Source: VGPI01 sp964482845 (GTDB lineage Bacteria > Cloacimonadota > Cloacimonadia > Cloacimonadales > Cloacimonadaceae). Taken from it: a DNA stretch of 24,179 nt. Position numbers and translations under genes: made by a program. A model generated the notes under the pieces. The model made no database searches. It saw nothing but the letters and a program-made list of their open reading frames with translations, and was not told the DNA's origin. Of this stretch, positions 14,758 to 23,426 are shown in pieces (the stretch's first letter is position 1; every line of letters starts with the position of its first letter). The DNA lies in NCBI GenBank assembly GCA_964482845.1, contig CAYZZE010000019.1, positions 1 through 24,179 of the forward strand. The letters are read 5' to 3'.

Positions 14758-15396
14758 ATGGATGCGATTGTATTTTTGGGAATTCAGGGAAGCGGAAAAG
14801 GAACTCAGGCAAAACTGTTGAGTGAACTGACGGGATTTCTTCACGTTAATATCGGCGAATTGCTCAGGATGCAGACCCATAACGGTAGTGATAGCGGTTA
14901 TCTGGTCAAAGAAACCATTACACGGGGCGAATTGGTGTCCGATGAAATGGCCATATCCCTAATTGCCAAAGAAAGCAGTCTAGCCAGCAAAGGCATTATA
15001 TTTGACGGATTTCCTCGAACCCAAGCACAAGCATTGGTGCTTCTGGGCAAGTATAATCTATTGAGAGTTTATTATCTTGATCTATCGGAGGAGGATGCGG
15101 TAAAACGCCTGTCTGCCCGCAGAACCTGTCAAAACTGCGGGGCGACCTACAACCTTATAACTCACCGGCCTACGGTTGAAAACACTTGCGATAGTTGCCG
15201 TGGGCTGCTGTTTCAGCGACCTGACGATGAACCGGCGGCGATTCGGAAACGAATAGCGGAGTTTTTCCGCCAGACCCACAAACTTAAGGATCTGTTTATC
15301 CAGCATGGTCTTCTGGTTGCGGTATCCGCCAATGCAACCATCGATCACATTGCTGAAGTGATCAGACAGGACGTCAAGAGCATCTTGCAGCGATGA
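14758..15396 (+). CDS. adk: adenylate kinase with zinc-type LID
   Basis: This 212-aa enzyme interconverts ATP + AMP and 2 ADP. The P-loop is GIQGSGKGT at 8-16; the common form is GxPGxGKGT, so Gln replaces the Pro. The AMP site includes DGFPRTQAQA at 83-92. The LID has four cysteines, Cys124, Cys127, Cys144 and Cys147 (CQNC and CDSC), a structural zinc site as in many Gram-positive and FCB-group enzymes. DEPAAIRKRI carries the LID-closing arginines. GGAGG lies 11 bases before the ATG. Its stop overlaps trkH by 4 bases. Confidence 0.96.
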   Translation: MDAIVFLGIQGSGKGTQAKLLSELTGFLHVNIGELLRMQTHNGSDSGYLVKETITRGELVSDEMAISLIAKESSLASKGIIFDGFPRTQAQALVLLGKYNLLRVYYLDLSEEDAVKRLSARRTCQNCGATYNLITHRPTVENTCDSCRGLLFQRPDDEPAAIRKRIAEFFRQTHKLKDLFIQHGLLVAVSANATIDHIAEVIRQDVKSILQR

Positions 15397-17084
15397 TTAC
15401 AGAATCTTCAAATAGATACGATAAACTCCTTGAGGTTTTGGCATATCTCCTAGCGATGGGCAGTTTTCTTGTCCTGTTCTTCGAACCGATCATCGAGTAT
15501 TATTTCAATTATAATCAGGTGGAGAGAATTGTAGTCATATCAAACTTGCTGTTACTGATCCTGATAATACTGAACCGCGTGAGTAAGTATTCCAGGATCA
15601 AGGAAACCAAAGTTTTGATCTTTGATCTGGTGATACTGCTGTTTGGAGCGCTGCTGTTGATCACCGATTTCCGACTGGTCATATTCATCCTGCTGATCCG
15701 GCAAACCTATTATACAATCGAATATGTCCTGTTCCGTGCCTTCGAGGGCAAATTGGTCAAGTTTTTGATCAGCAATCCTCCGATCACGGTAATGTTGAGT
15801 TTTATCGCAGTGATCGGGATCGGAACCATCCTTCTGATGACACCTGGCGCATCGGGGAACAAGCAAGTGACACCATTTGTAAATGCGTTGTTTACTGCTA
15901 CTTCTGCCACTTGCGTGACCGGACTGGTGGTATATGATACCGGTGCGTATTTTAGTCGGTTGGGTCAATTAATCATCCTTCTTTTGATTCAAATCGGCGG
16001 CTTGGGGATTATGACCGTATCAACCGCTTTTGCTTTGATTCTGGGTCAGCGGATAACCCTCAAACTGGAGAATGTAATGCATAAGGTGGTGGGCGGGGCA
16101 ACGAGGATCAATCTCTTTCAATTGCTCAAGAGCATTGTCTTGGTAACCTTGGTCATCGAGTTTGTGGGAGCGGTGATCCTCTATAATACCTTTTCGCTGC
16201 ATATGTCGGTGGAAGAAGCGGTGTGGCACTCAGTCTTTCATTCGGTATCGGCGTTTTGCAATGCCGGCTTTTCCCTGTTTTCGGATAGTTTTGTCGGCTA
16301 TTCGGATAACATCAATGTCAATGTGGTGGTCCCTTTGCTGATCATAATTGGTGGGTTGGGTTTCGCGGTAGTGATCGACATCTATCAATATTTCTTCGGC
16401 AAGGCACGGTTCAAGCGCTTGATGCTTCATACCAAGATCGTGCTTATCACGACGGCTTTTCTTCTTGGGGTTGGTTTCGTAAGTTTTTTCATATCGGAAT
16501 ACAATCACGGCATGAAGGGCTTTTCCTTTGTCCAAAGGGTATTGAGCAGTTGGTTCCAATCGGTTACGACCAGAACGGCGGGATTTAATACGATCAATAT
16601 TGGTGGATTGAGTTCTGCATCCATATTGATAACAATAGTATTGATGTTTATAGGCGCGTCACCGGGATCGACCGGCGGAGGGATAAAGACCTCCACCTTT
16701 GCCATCCTCGTTTTGTCGGTAACCTCAATGTTGAAAGGAAAAAAAGACCTTTCCATCTTCAATCGAAAGATCCCTGTATTCAGTATCAGGGAAGTGACCA
16801 GTTTGATCGCTTTATCCGTTTCAATAGTGATGCTGGCGGCGTTTATCATGTTGCTCTTTGAACCGCATCATATAGAACAAGTGGTATTTGAGGTCGTCTC
16901 CGCTTTTGGAACGGTCGGACTGTCCACGGGTATAACACCCGAACTAAGCATGGTCGGCAGGATTCTGATCACGCTCTTGATGTATATTGGCAGGATAGGA
17001 CCGCTTACTTTGATCTATGCCATTGCCATCCGGCGTGAATCGACCAGGATCAGTTATGCCGAAGAAAAAGTGGTAATAGGATAA
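15393..17084 (+). CDS. trkH: TrkH/KtrB-type potassium uptake protein with extra N-terminal helices
   Basis: This 563-aa inner-membrane protein is the ion-conducting subunit of a Trk/Ktr potassium uptake system. The four pore-loop filters are present: SATCVTGLVV (about 171-180), FCNAGFSLF (288-296), TRTAGFNT (393-400) and FGTVGLSTG (505-513), each with the conserved Gly. ASPGSTGGGIKT (about 422-433) is the gating-loop signature. Ahead of the core, residues about 10-125 add roughly four hydrophobic segments. The last (FRLVIFILLIRQTYYTIEYV) carries spaced Arg residues and looks S4-like. It overlaps adk by 4 bases. The regulatory partner TrkA follows 128 bases later. Confidence 0.94.
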   Translation: MITESSNRYDKLLEVLAYLLAMGSFLVLFFEPIIEYYFNYNQVERIVVISNLLLLILIILNRVSKYSRIKETKVLIFDLVILLFGALLLITDFRLVIFILLIRQTYYTIEYVLFRAFEGKLVKFLISNPPITVMLSFIAVIGIGTILLMTPGASGNKQVTPFVNALFTATSATCVTGLVVYDTGAYFSRLGQLIILLLIQIGGLGIMTVSTAFALILGQRITLKLENVMHKVVGGATRINLFQLLKSIVLVTLVIEFVGAVILYNTFSLHMSVEEAVWHSVFHSVSAFCNAGFSLFSDSFVGYSDNINVNVVVPLLIIIGGLGFAVVIDIYQYFFGKARFKRLMLHTKIVLITTAFLLGVGFVSFFISEYNHGMKGFSFVQRVLSSWFQSVTTRTAGFNTINIGGLSSASILITIVLMFIGASPGSTGGGIKTSTFAILVLSVTSMLKGKKDLSIFNRKIPVFSIREVTSLIALSVSIVMLAAFIMLLFEPHHIEQVVFEVVSAFGTVGLSTGITPELSMVGRILITLLMYIGRIGPLTLIYAIAIRRESTRISYAEEKVVIG

Positions 17085-17117
17085 GGCAGCAATTTATGAC
17101 TGTCGCATATTGGAATA

Positions 17118-17179
17118 GCGGATGCCACTCCGCCCTCCGGTAAGGATCGCACATACAAGGCGATCATACATCAGGGCGG
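17118..17179 (+). promoter_or_regulatory. nested inverted repeats between trkH and trkA
   Basis: An outer pair, CCGCCCT (17130-17136) / AGGGCGG (17173-17179), encloses an inner pair, GATCGC (17145-17150) / GCGATC (17160-17165). A competing hairpin GCGGA / TCCGC lies at 17118-17133, and it shares bases with the outer stem. The two foldings are mutually exclusive. There is no T-run after the stem, and the trkA ribosome binding site AAGGAG begins about 20 bases downstream. It could be an mRNA-processing or attenuation element, or an intergenic repeat. Confidence 0.5.
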
Positions 17180-17212
17180 ATGCCGCATAACGCTGTTATA
17201 AGGAGTTGATAT

Positions 17213-17917
17213 ATGGCAAGATATGCTGTTGTTGGATTGGGAAGATTTGGTTCAACGGTTGCCACGATCCTGGCAGAAAACGGAATGGAAGTCATCGCCA
17301 TTGATCGCAATCAGGCATTGATCGATAGCATCAGCAATAAAGTAACCTCGGCCATCTGCGTGGATTCGACTGACGAAAATTCCCTGCGCTCCCTCAATCT
17401 CAATGAAGTGGATGCCGTGATACTCGGCATTGGCAGCAACATCCAGGAAAGCATCCTCACCGGAGCCATTCTCAAGAAGATCGGTGCAGGGGTTGTTTAT
17501 GCCAAAGTGGAGAACCAGTTGCATGGCAGAATTCTCGAACTTATCGGAGTAAAGCATATCCTCCTGCCCGAGGAGATGGTTGGCAAGCAATTGGCAAAAA
17601 CGCTGATCTCACACAATGTATTAGAGTATGTCAATCTATCCTCAGGGCACATTATGATGGAGATGGTCGCACCCCGTGATTTTGTCGGTAAGACGCTGCA
17701 GGAATTGTCTTTGCCGCATGACTGGGGTGTAAATGTGATCGCTATCCGATACAATCATTATGCCGTGACTGAAGATGGCAAGAACGTCGTGGAAAAGCGG
17801 CTCAATGATATGCCCGGAGCAAACGATACGATCAATGAAGGCGATATCCTGATCCTGCTTGGACCACAGGGAAGGATAGACAAATTGATCTATGAGACCG
17901 CTGCAAGGAAGGATTGA
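17213..17917 (+). CDS. trkA: TrkA/KtrA-type potassium uptake regulatory protein
   Basis: This 234-aa cytoplasmic RCK subunit gates TrkH in response to bound nucleotide. The N-terminal Rossmann fold has VVGLGRFGS (6-14), with the GXGXXG motif, and the acidic residue Asp31 in AIDRN that contacts the nucleotide ribose. The TrkA-C domain (about 145-232) contains DFVGKTLQELSLPHDWGVNV and ends EGDILILLGP. It has one RCK plus one C domain, as in KtrA, not the doubled TrkA of enterobacteria. AAGGAG lies 7 bases before the ATG. It ends one base before the next start. Confidence 0.95.
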   Translation: MARYAVVGLGRFGSTVATILAENGMEVIAIDRNQALIDSISNKVTSAICVDSTDENSLRSLNLNEVDAVILGIGSNIQESILTGAILKKIGAGVVYAKVENQLHGRILELIGVKHILLPEEMVGKQLAKTLISHNVLEYVNLSSGHIMMEMVAPRDFVGKTLQELSLPHDWGVNVIAIRYNHYAVTEDGKNVVEKRLNDMPGANDTINEGDILILLGPQGRIDKLIYETAARKD

Positions 17918-17918
17918 A

Positions 17919-18662
17919 ATGAAACGTTCATACAAATCAAGCGTCCAATCAGTTATATTGATCCTGTTAGTCATCGTTATCATCCAATCAGCGCTGTTGC
18001 TTCTGGCTGCCCGTGACGCGAACCTGACGGCCAGAAACAGCATCCAGTCGATCGTTATCACATTCTTTTTTATCATCTTTGTCTGCCTTGTCTTTGCTTT
18101 CTATTACGTTCCCTTCAAAATACACAGGGCGATCAAGGAATTGCAGTCGCTTATAGCAGAGATTTCGGATGGTAATTACAATAAACAGATCGATCCCTCA
18201 TTGTATGATGCCGATCAGGGGATTCAGCGATTGGTAGCGTCTTTACAGAAACTACTGATCATTCTGAATAAGTTCGATATTGTCAAGTCAAGCAAGATTT
18301 TTGAACAGAACCAGCGGATTCTGCAATTGATAAACCTACTGCCCCAAGGCATTATGATCCTCACCCTGTCAGGCGATCTGGTCTATTGCAATGATGTCAT
18401 GCGCCGCAAGTTCAATTGGATCCAGGATGGGATCAATCTCAATGAGGTCATGCTCAAGGACTTGTTTGAGAATAAACTCTTTGATGTGGTCATTGCATCT
18501 TTGAGGAATGGCAACAACCTGTATGACCACGATTTCAAAGACCTGCCCATGGAGCCGGCGACTTCGGTAAATGGCTCCATTATAAGAGACCGTAATGGAA
18601 ATCCCATCGGGGGAGTTTACGTTCTTGAATTAAGCAAACATGTCACAAAAAATCAGGGTTGA
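17919..18662 (+). CDS. membrane protein with HAMP-like linker and PAS domain, no output domain
   Basis: This 247-aa protein has two membrane helices (about 10-31 and 46-66) with a short loop between. A HAMP-like and coiled-coil stretch follows (KIHRAIKELQSLIAEISDG to about 135). A PAS-type domain fills the rest: LINLLPQGIMILTLSGDLVY, CNDVMRRKFNW, and an ending IIRDRNGNPIGGVYVLELS. This is the architecture of the input half of a sensor kinase, but no DHp, ATPase, GGDEF or effector domain follows. I chose the ATG at 17919, with GGAAGGA upstream, over one at 17892 lying inside trkA. It begins one base after trkA and overlaps rluD by 23 bases. Regulation of, or signalling with, potassium uptake is inferred from position only. 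Confidence 0.8.
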   Translation: MKRSYKSSVQSVILILLVIVIIQSALLLLAARDANLTARNSIQSIVITFFFIIFVCLVFAFYYVPFKIHRAIKELQSLIAEISDGNYNKQIDPSLYDADQGIQRLVASLQKLLIILNKFDIVKSSKIFEQNQRILQLINLLPQGIMILTLSGDLVYCNDVMRRKFNWIQDGINLNEVMLKDLFENKLFDVVIASLRNGNNLYDHDFKDLPMEPATSVNGSIIRDRNGNPIGGVYVLELSKHVTKNQG

Positions 18663-19677
18663 GTATACCGAAACGACGCCGGAACGACTGGACAAGTTTT
18701 TGGTCGGTCTCAAGATCCAGGAGTTACATTCCCGCACCTTCATCGAGAAGATGGTGTCGGAGGATAGGATTCTGGTCAATCTGATCCCTGTGAAAAAGAA
18801 GTATCTGCTTTCCCTGGGGGATATGATCGACATCCGTCTGCCAGATCCGGAACCCATGCATATCATACCCCAGAATATCCCTTTGGACATTGTGTATGAG
18901 GATGAATATCTTGCCGTCATCAACAAAGAACCCGGCATGATCGTTCATCCTGGGTATGGAAATCCCGACCACACTTTGGTCAATGCCATCGTTTACCGCT
19001 TTGGCGAGGATCTGTCCACCGGCAGACACATCAATCGACCGGGGATAGTGCATCGGCTGGATAGAGGGACTTCCGGATTGATGATCATCACCAAGGATGA
19101 CGCTACCGAGGCATTGGTCTGTGATATGTTTGCCCAGAGAAATATCCGTAAAGAATACATCGCCATAACGTCCGGCATTCCCGATCCGCCCACCGGGAGG
19201 ATCGAAACCAATATCGCCCGCAGCATATCCAATCCCAGAAGGATGTGCGTGGCCGAGGAAGGCAAGTGGTCGGTCACCGATTATACCATCGTCCGATACT
19301 ATCATTTCTTTGCACTGGTGAAGGTACATCTTTTGACCGGCAGGATGCATCAGATCAGAGTTCACTTTGCCCACAAGGGTTTTCCCTTATTGGGTGATCT
19401 ACTCTATAACCGAATCAATTATGTGCGCAGTTTGGTGCCGGACAACATAAAGAGAAAGGTCACCGATTTGCTCTACAATCACCTGCTGCATCAGGCATTG
19501 CATGCTTTTCGCCTCCGCTTTCGCCATCCTGTGACATCCCAGGAGATCGATCTGGTGGCACCCCCTCCCCCCGTATTTTTACGAACGATTGATTGGCTGG
19601 ATACCAATTTTGCCGTTGACAATCACAAAACGGATTTAAACTCGATCCTCAACGATAAAAAGGAATGGGATTACTGA
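18640..19677 (+). CDS. rluD: RluD-family 23S rRNA pseudouridine synthase
   Basis: This 345-aa protein has an N-terminal S4 RNA-binding domain (about 14-70, ERLDKFLVGLKIQELHSRT) and a RluA-type catalytic domain. The catalytic Asp141 is in IVHRLDRGTSGLMI. The family strands YIAITSG and VHLLTGRMHQIRVHFAHKGFPLLGD follow. By architecture it is the RluD type (U1911/1915/1917), but other large-subunit pseudouridine synthases share it, so the exact target is not settled. An insertion around LVPDNIKRKVTDLL separates the last motifs. The start overlaps the PAS gene by 23 bases and the stop shares a base with ribBA. Confidence 0.88.
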   Translation: MSQKIRVEYTETTPERLDKFLVGLKIQELHSRTFIEKMVSEDRILVNLIPVKKKYLLSLGDMIDIRLPDPEPMHIIPQNIPLDIVYEDEYLAVINKEPGMIVHPGYGNPDHTLVNAIVYRFGEDLSTGRHINRPGIVHRLDRGTSGLMIITKDDATEALVCDMFAQRNIRKEYIAITSGIPDPPTGRIETNIARSISNPRRMCVAEEGKWSVTDYTIVRYYHFFALVKVHLLTGRMHQIRVHFAHKGFPLLGDLLYNRINYVRSLVPDNIKRKVTDLLYNHLLHQALHAFRLRFRHPVTSQEIDLVAPPPPVFLRTIDWLDTNFAVDNHKTDLNSILNDKKEWDY

Positions 19678-20897
19678 TGAAAACTGAGTCCGTACAGGTT
19701 TTTGCCACGATCGATGAAGCCATAGAAGTCATCCGCAAGGGTGGCATGCTCATCGTCGTTGATGACGAAAACCGTGAAAACGAAGGTGATCTGCTGATGG
19801 CAGGAGAAAACATCACTACCGGCCAGGTCAATTTTATGATTTCTCACGGTAAGGGCTTGCTCTGTGTTCCAATGCCGGCAGAACGCTTATCCAGATTGAA
19901 CATTCCCCTGATGACCGAAAACATCACCGATCGTCACGGCACCAAATTTACGCTGTCCGTAGATGCTTTGCATGGCACCACAACCGGTATCTCAGCTACC
20001 GAACGAGCGCTCACAATTCGTAAACTGGCAGATCCAAATAGCAGCGATAAGGATTTTGTCCGTCCCGGTCATATCTTCCCGCTTTTAGCCGAAAAAGGCG
20101 GCGTTCTCAGACGTGCGGGACATACTGAAGCAGCGGTTGACCTTGCCACTTTGGCCGGTTTACAACCCATCGGCGCCATCTGTGAGATCATCCGCGAGGA
20201 TGGTGAGATGGCACGGCTGAACGATCTGATCCCCTTTGCCCGCAAGCACGGATTACTGATCATCACCATTGCTGACCTGATCCACTACCGCCGCAAAAAG
20301 GAAAAACTTGTTACCTGCCTGTCCCGTGCCAATCTGCCTACGCAATATGGCTTGTTTGATATTATGACCTTTAGCAGCACCGTCTCCGATGAATCCCATC
20401 TGGCACTGGTGATGGGTGATGTCATAAGCGAAGAACCGGTATTGGTGCGCGTTCATTCCGAATGCTTGACAGGAGATGCGCTCTATTCCCAGCGTTGTGA
20501 TTGTGGACAGCAATTGGAGCATTCTTTCCAGATCATCAGCGCTGCGCAACGGGGAGTGATCCTTTATATGCGCCAGGAGGGGCGAGGTATCGGTCTGCTC
20601 AATAAACTCAAGGCATATCACCTGCAGGATCATGGTGCGGATACTGTCCAAGCTAATATCGATCTGGGCTTTGCGCCCGATCTCAGGGATTATGGCATTG
20701 GCGCACAGATCCTCAGGGAACTGGGCTTAAAAAAGATCCGGCTGCTGACCAACAACCCCAAAAAGATCATCGGATTGGAAGGATACGGGCTGCAGATCGT
20801 GGAGCGTATCCCCATTGAGATAGAACCGTCCGAACAAAACCGGGATTACCTCGTCACCAAGAAAAACAAAATGGGGCACTTGCTTAATGAGATATAA
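19677..20897 (+). CDS. ribBA: bifunctional DHBP synthase / GTP cyclohydrolase II
   Basis: This 406-aa enzyme catalyses both entry steps of riboflavin synthesis. The RibB half (1-205) makes 3,4-dihydroxy-2-butanone 4-phosphate and has the acidic loop VVDDENRENEGDL (27-39) and RRAGHTEAAVDL (145-156). The RibA half (about 206-400) opens GTP: zinc ligands Cys263, Cys274 and Cys276 (SECLTGDALYSQRCDCG), and RQEGRGIGL. Both active sites look intact. I chose the ATG at 19677 (AAGGAA upstream, 1-base overlap with rluD) over one 12 bases earlier, for which the purine-rich site is too close. No ribD, ribE or ribH and no FMN riboswitch are in the window. It overlaps the next gene by 11 bases. Confidence 0.96.
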   Translation: MKTESVQVFATIDEAIEVIRKGGMLIVVDDENRENEGDLLMAGENITTGQVNFMISHGKGLLCVPMPAERLSRLNIPLMTENITDRHGTKFTLSVDALHGTTTGISATERALTIRKLADPNSSDKDFVRPGHIFPLLAEKGGVLRRAGHTEAAVDLATLAGLQPIGAICEIIREDGEMARLNDLIPFARKHGLLIITIADLIHYRRKKEKLVTCLSRANLPTQYGLFDIMTFSSTVSDESHLALVMGDVISEEPVLVRVHSECLTGDALYSQRCDCGQQLEHSFQIISAAQRGVILYMRQEGRGIGLLNKLKAYHLQDHGADTVQANIDLGFAPDLRDYGIGAQILRELGLKKIRLLTNNPKKIIGLEGYGLQIVERIPIEIEPSEQNRDYLVTKKNKMGHLLNEI

Positions 20898-21657
20898 AGT
20901 ATTTTTCCTATTAACAATAACGATACTGTTCGTCAATCTGATGGCACAGATCACCGTTCCCGCAAAAGAAGGTTTCGTAAACGACTTTGCCCGCATCCTC
21001 CGGGATTCTACCCGCATCGCCATCAATGACTGGGCGATCGAACTCAAGGAAAAGACGGACATCGAATTTGCCATTGTGACCATGCCATCCATCGGTGATG
21101 CCGACTATCTGATGTTTACCACCCAGTTATACAACACCTGGGGGATTGGCAACCGCCGGGATGAAGGCGTCCTGATCTTTCTTACGGTGGGTGAGCGCAA
21201 GATCAAGATCGAGACCGGTTACGGAGTGGAGGGCTATCTGACCGATGCCTATACTGCCCAGGTTCGGGACCGGATGAGGGACTATCTGCCGCAGGGTAGG
21301 GAAGACTGGGATCAGGCGTTTATCCAGGCGTCGTTGATGATCCTCAGCCGGATTGCCAGAGAAAAGAATGTCACCCTTACCGGAGTGCCTCGATACCAGG
21401 GTGGCGCCACTGATACCGCAAAGTCCGCCGGAGTGGTCGGTTTGATCGCAATCTTCATCCTACTCGCCATAGTCACCAAAGGACGGATCTTTGAATGGCT
21501 GCTTATCGCTGCCATCATGTCACGTCACGGCGGCGGTGGTCATTGGGGTGGAGGTAATTGGGGAGGCGGATCCAGTGGCGGCTTTGGCGGTTTTGGCGGC
21601 TTTGGTGGTTTTGGCGGAGGCCGTTCTGGTGGCGGCGGAGCAGGAGGAGGTTTTTAA
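20887..21657 (+). CDS. TPM-domain exported protein with Gly-rich tail (YgcG-like)
   Basis: This 256-aa protein has a signal peptide or anchor (1-20, ending VNLMAQ), then a TPM domain (about 25-165: GFVNDFARILRD, DIEFAIVTMPS, NRRDEGVLIFLTVGERKIKI, GYGVEGYLTDA). A transmembrane segment (about 183-207) and a Gly-rich tail follow; the tail has FGGFGG repeats coded by a 9-base tandem unit (about 21577-21617). This order is that of the YgcG family of membrane-anchored TPM proteins. Biochemical function is not established; some TPM proteins act in photosystem repair or as phosphatases. It overlaps ribBA by 11 bases; the next gene starts 3 bases later and its ribosome binding site lies in the Gly codons (GGAGGAGG). 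Confidence 0.85.
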   Translation: MRYKVFFLLTITILFVNLMAQITVPAKEGFVNDFARILRDSTRIAINDWAIELKEKTDIEFAIVTMPSIGDADYLMFTTQLYNTWGIGNRRDEGVLIFLTVGERKIKIETGYGVEGYLTDAYTAQVRDRMRDYLPQGREDWDQAFIQASLMILSRIAREKNVTLTGVPRYQGGATDTAKSAGVVGLIAIFILLAIVTKGRIFEWLLIAAIMSRHGGGGHWGGGNWGGGSSGGFGGFGGFGGFGGGRSGGGGAGGGF

Positions 21658-21660
21658 GCC

Positions 21661-22248
21661 ATGGAATTCTTAAAGTCACTCACATTTATCTTGTGGAACA
21701 TCGCTCTCGGACTGGCTATCATCTACACGATCAAATGGTTTTTGTTCAATACCCGGCAGCGGCGGTTTCTCGGGATGTGTATTCCTTTGACTCCCGGTTT
21801 TGTTGTCAGAAAGCGCGACTGGTTGTTCAACAAGGTTCGCGATATCCTTCATGAATATCTGGAGCAGGCAAATGACCTGCCGAACAAAGAAGGTTATCTC
21901 GCCAAGTTGGAACGCATGGTCTTTGACGAGGTTTGGAAGAAGACCACCTTCGTCAGCGGATGGAAATTGATGCCTCGCCAATGGAAGAAACAGATCCGCG
22001 AATATATCGCCCAAGCGGTGCAAAACGTCATCCGCCGGATCCTGCGCAAGATCATTCCGGACCTGGTTGCCAAATACCGCTTGGAACACCGGATCGATGA
22101 GTTTGACGAGCTATTCAATAGCGAGGTGATCTATTCATATTTCCATCGCTATGTCTATCGCTATATTCGCTATTTCATCATCGGGATCAATCTGTTGATC
22201 GGCGTTGCCAATATGATCTGGTATCTGATCCTACTGTTATTCCCATGA
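21661..22248 (+). CDS. DUF445-like membrane protein
   Basis: This 195-aa protein has an N-terminal helix (about 6-29), then CIPLTPGFVVRKRDWLFNKVRDIL, which resembles the membrane-proximal motif of DUF445/YheB proteins (PLTPGLIPKRR...). A long amphipathic, Arg/Lys-rich middle (about 60-165) follows, then a C-terminal helix (about 170-193). This two-anchor layout with a helical middle suits that family, but it is short for it. Function is unknown. It starts 3 bases after the TPM gene and overlaps the potassium-channel gene by 4 bases, so the three are probably made together. Confidence 0.6.
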   Translation: MEFLKSLTFILWNIALGLAIIYTIKWFLFNTRQRRFLGMCIPLTPGFVVRKRDWLFNKVRDILHEYLEQANDLPNKEGYLAKLERMVFDEVWKKTTFVSGWKLMPRQWKKQIREYIAQAVQNVIRRILRKIIPDLVAKYRLEHRIDEFDELFNSEVIYSYFHRYVYRYIRYFIIGINLLIGVANMIWYLILLLFP

Positions 22249-23417
22249 AGTTGTTTACTTCCAAACGCCACAACTTCAGATCGGGAGCGCATCTTTCGGC
22301 GGATATGCGCAAACTGATGCTGCGCTTTTCCACCGTCTCGATGATCATTGTATCATTGATCCTACTCTCGTCTTTGCTGGTCTGGCTTATCGAGGGCAAG
22401 GGCAATGAGAGCAATACCATACGTAATATGTGGGACGGGATCTGGTGGGCGATAGTGACCGTTACGACGGTCGGCTATGGTGACAAATATCCGGTGACGC
22501 CCTACGGCAGGATTATCGGATTGACCCTGATCATCGCCGGATTTACCAGTCTATCGGTTTTTACGGGTCTGATCGCTTCGATGTTCGTCGAAGATCGGCT
22601 CAAAGGAGCAAAAGGTTTGAAACAGATTAAAACTCATAATCACATTGTAATATGCGGGTGGAACAAAACCGCAGATGTTATTCTGAAGGCAATGGTGGAT
22701 AGGAATATGATGGATATCGAGATCGTCCTGATCACCAATCAAACGGCCGAATTCTTTGAAGGCATCGAATCCCGATTTCCCAATCTCTGCGTCAAATTTG
22801 TCCGCGGTGAACCCACTTCCGAAGAGATCCTCCGCCGCGCCAGCGTCAATAGCGCTTCCCAAGTCATCATCCTCGCCGATCAGGGATTGGATCACCAAAA
22901 CGCCGACGACCGCACTATCATCATCGCCAATGCCATCCATTACAATGCGCCCAAGGCAAAGATCACCGTCCAATTGATCAATGGCGAAAACCGCAACCTG
23001 CTGTTGCGCATCGGGATAGATAATATCATGGTCTGTGACGAGGTCGGCGGATACATCCTGGCAGACAACATCCTGGACGGATCAAGTTTGACCATATATA
23101 ACCAACTTGCCCGTGATCCACGCAGTTATCTCGCCAGTATTCCGATAGATCAGCAATTCATCGGCAAGACCTTTGGTGAATTGTATGATCAGTTGAACCG
23201 GGAAAAGGGAGTGATGGTTATCGGCTTGATGTCCAAAGAACCGGAGATCGACCTCGAATCCGTCTTCACCGACAATACCTCCGCCATCGACCAGTTTATC
23301 AAAAGCACGCTTGCCCCATCCAAAAAACTCAAGACCGAGGACAAGCACAACTTCCGCTGGAATCCCAGACAGGACAGTATCATCCAGGAAAACGACCACG
23401 CCGTTGTATTGGTATAG
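22245..23417 (+). CDS. two-helix potassium channel with cytoplasmic RCK domain (MthK-like)
   Basis: This 390-aa protein has a first helix (about 30-50), a pore helix and selectivity filter TTVGYGDKYP (74-83), and a second helix (about 88-112). TVGYGD is diagnostic of potassium channels. The cytoplasmic part begins HNHIVICGWNKTADVIL (about 130). It is an RCK domain in which the usual GXGXXG is CGWNKT, as in MthK, which senses calcium and not NAD. A second ligand-type lobe fills the C-terminus. It lies between the DUF445-like gene and the cyclic-nucleotide-binding protein gene. Direction of flux is not evident; this type usually releases potassium. Name kept generic. Confidence 0.93.
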   Translation: MKLFTSKRHNFRSGAHLSADMRKLMLRFSTVSMIIVSLILLSSLLVWLIEGKGNESNTIRNMWDGIWWAIVTVTTVGYGDKYPVTPYGRIIGLTLIIAGFTSLSVFTGLIASMFVEDRLKGAKGLKQIKTHNHIVICGWNKTADVILKAMVDRNMMDIEIVLITNQTAEFFEGIESRFPNLCVKFVRGEPTSEEILRRASVNSASQVIILADQGLDHQNADDRTIIIANAIHYNAPKAKITVQLINGENRNLLLRIGIDNIMVCDEVGGYILADNILDGSSLTIYNQLARDPRSYLASIPIDQQFIGKTFGELYDQLNREKGVMVIGLMSKEPEIDLESVFTDNTSAIDQFIKSTLAPSKKLKTEDKHNFRWNPRQDSIIQENDHAVVLV

Positions 23418-23426
23418 GAGATGATC

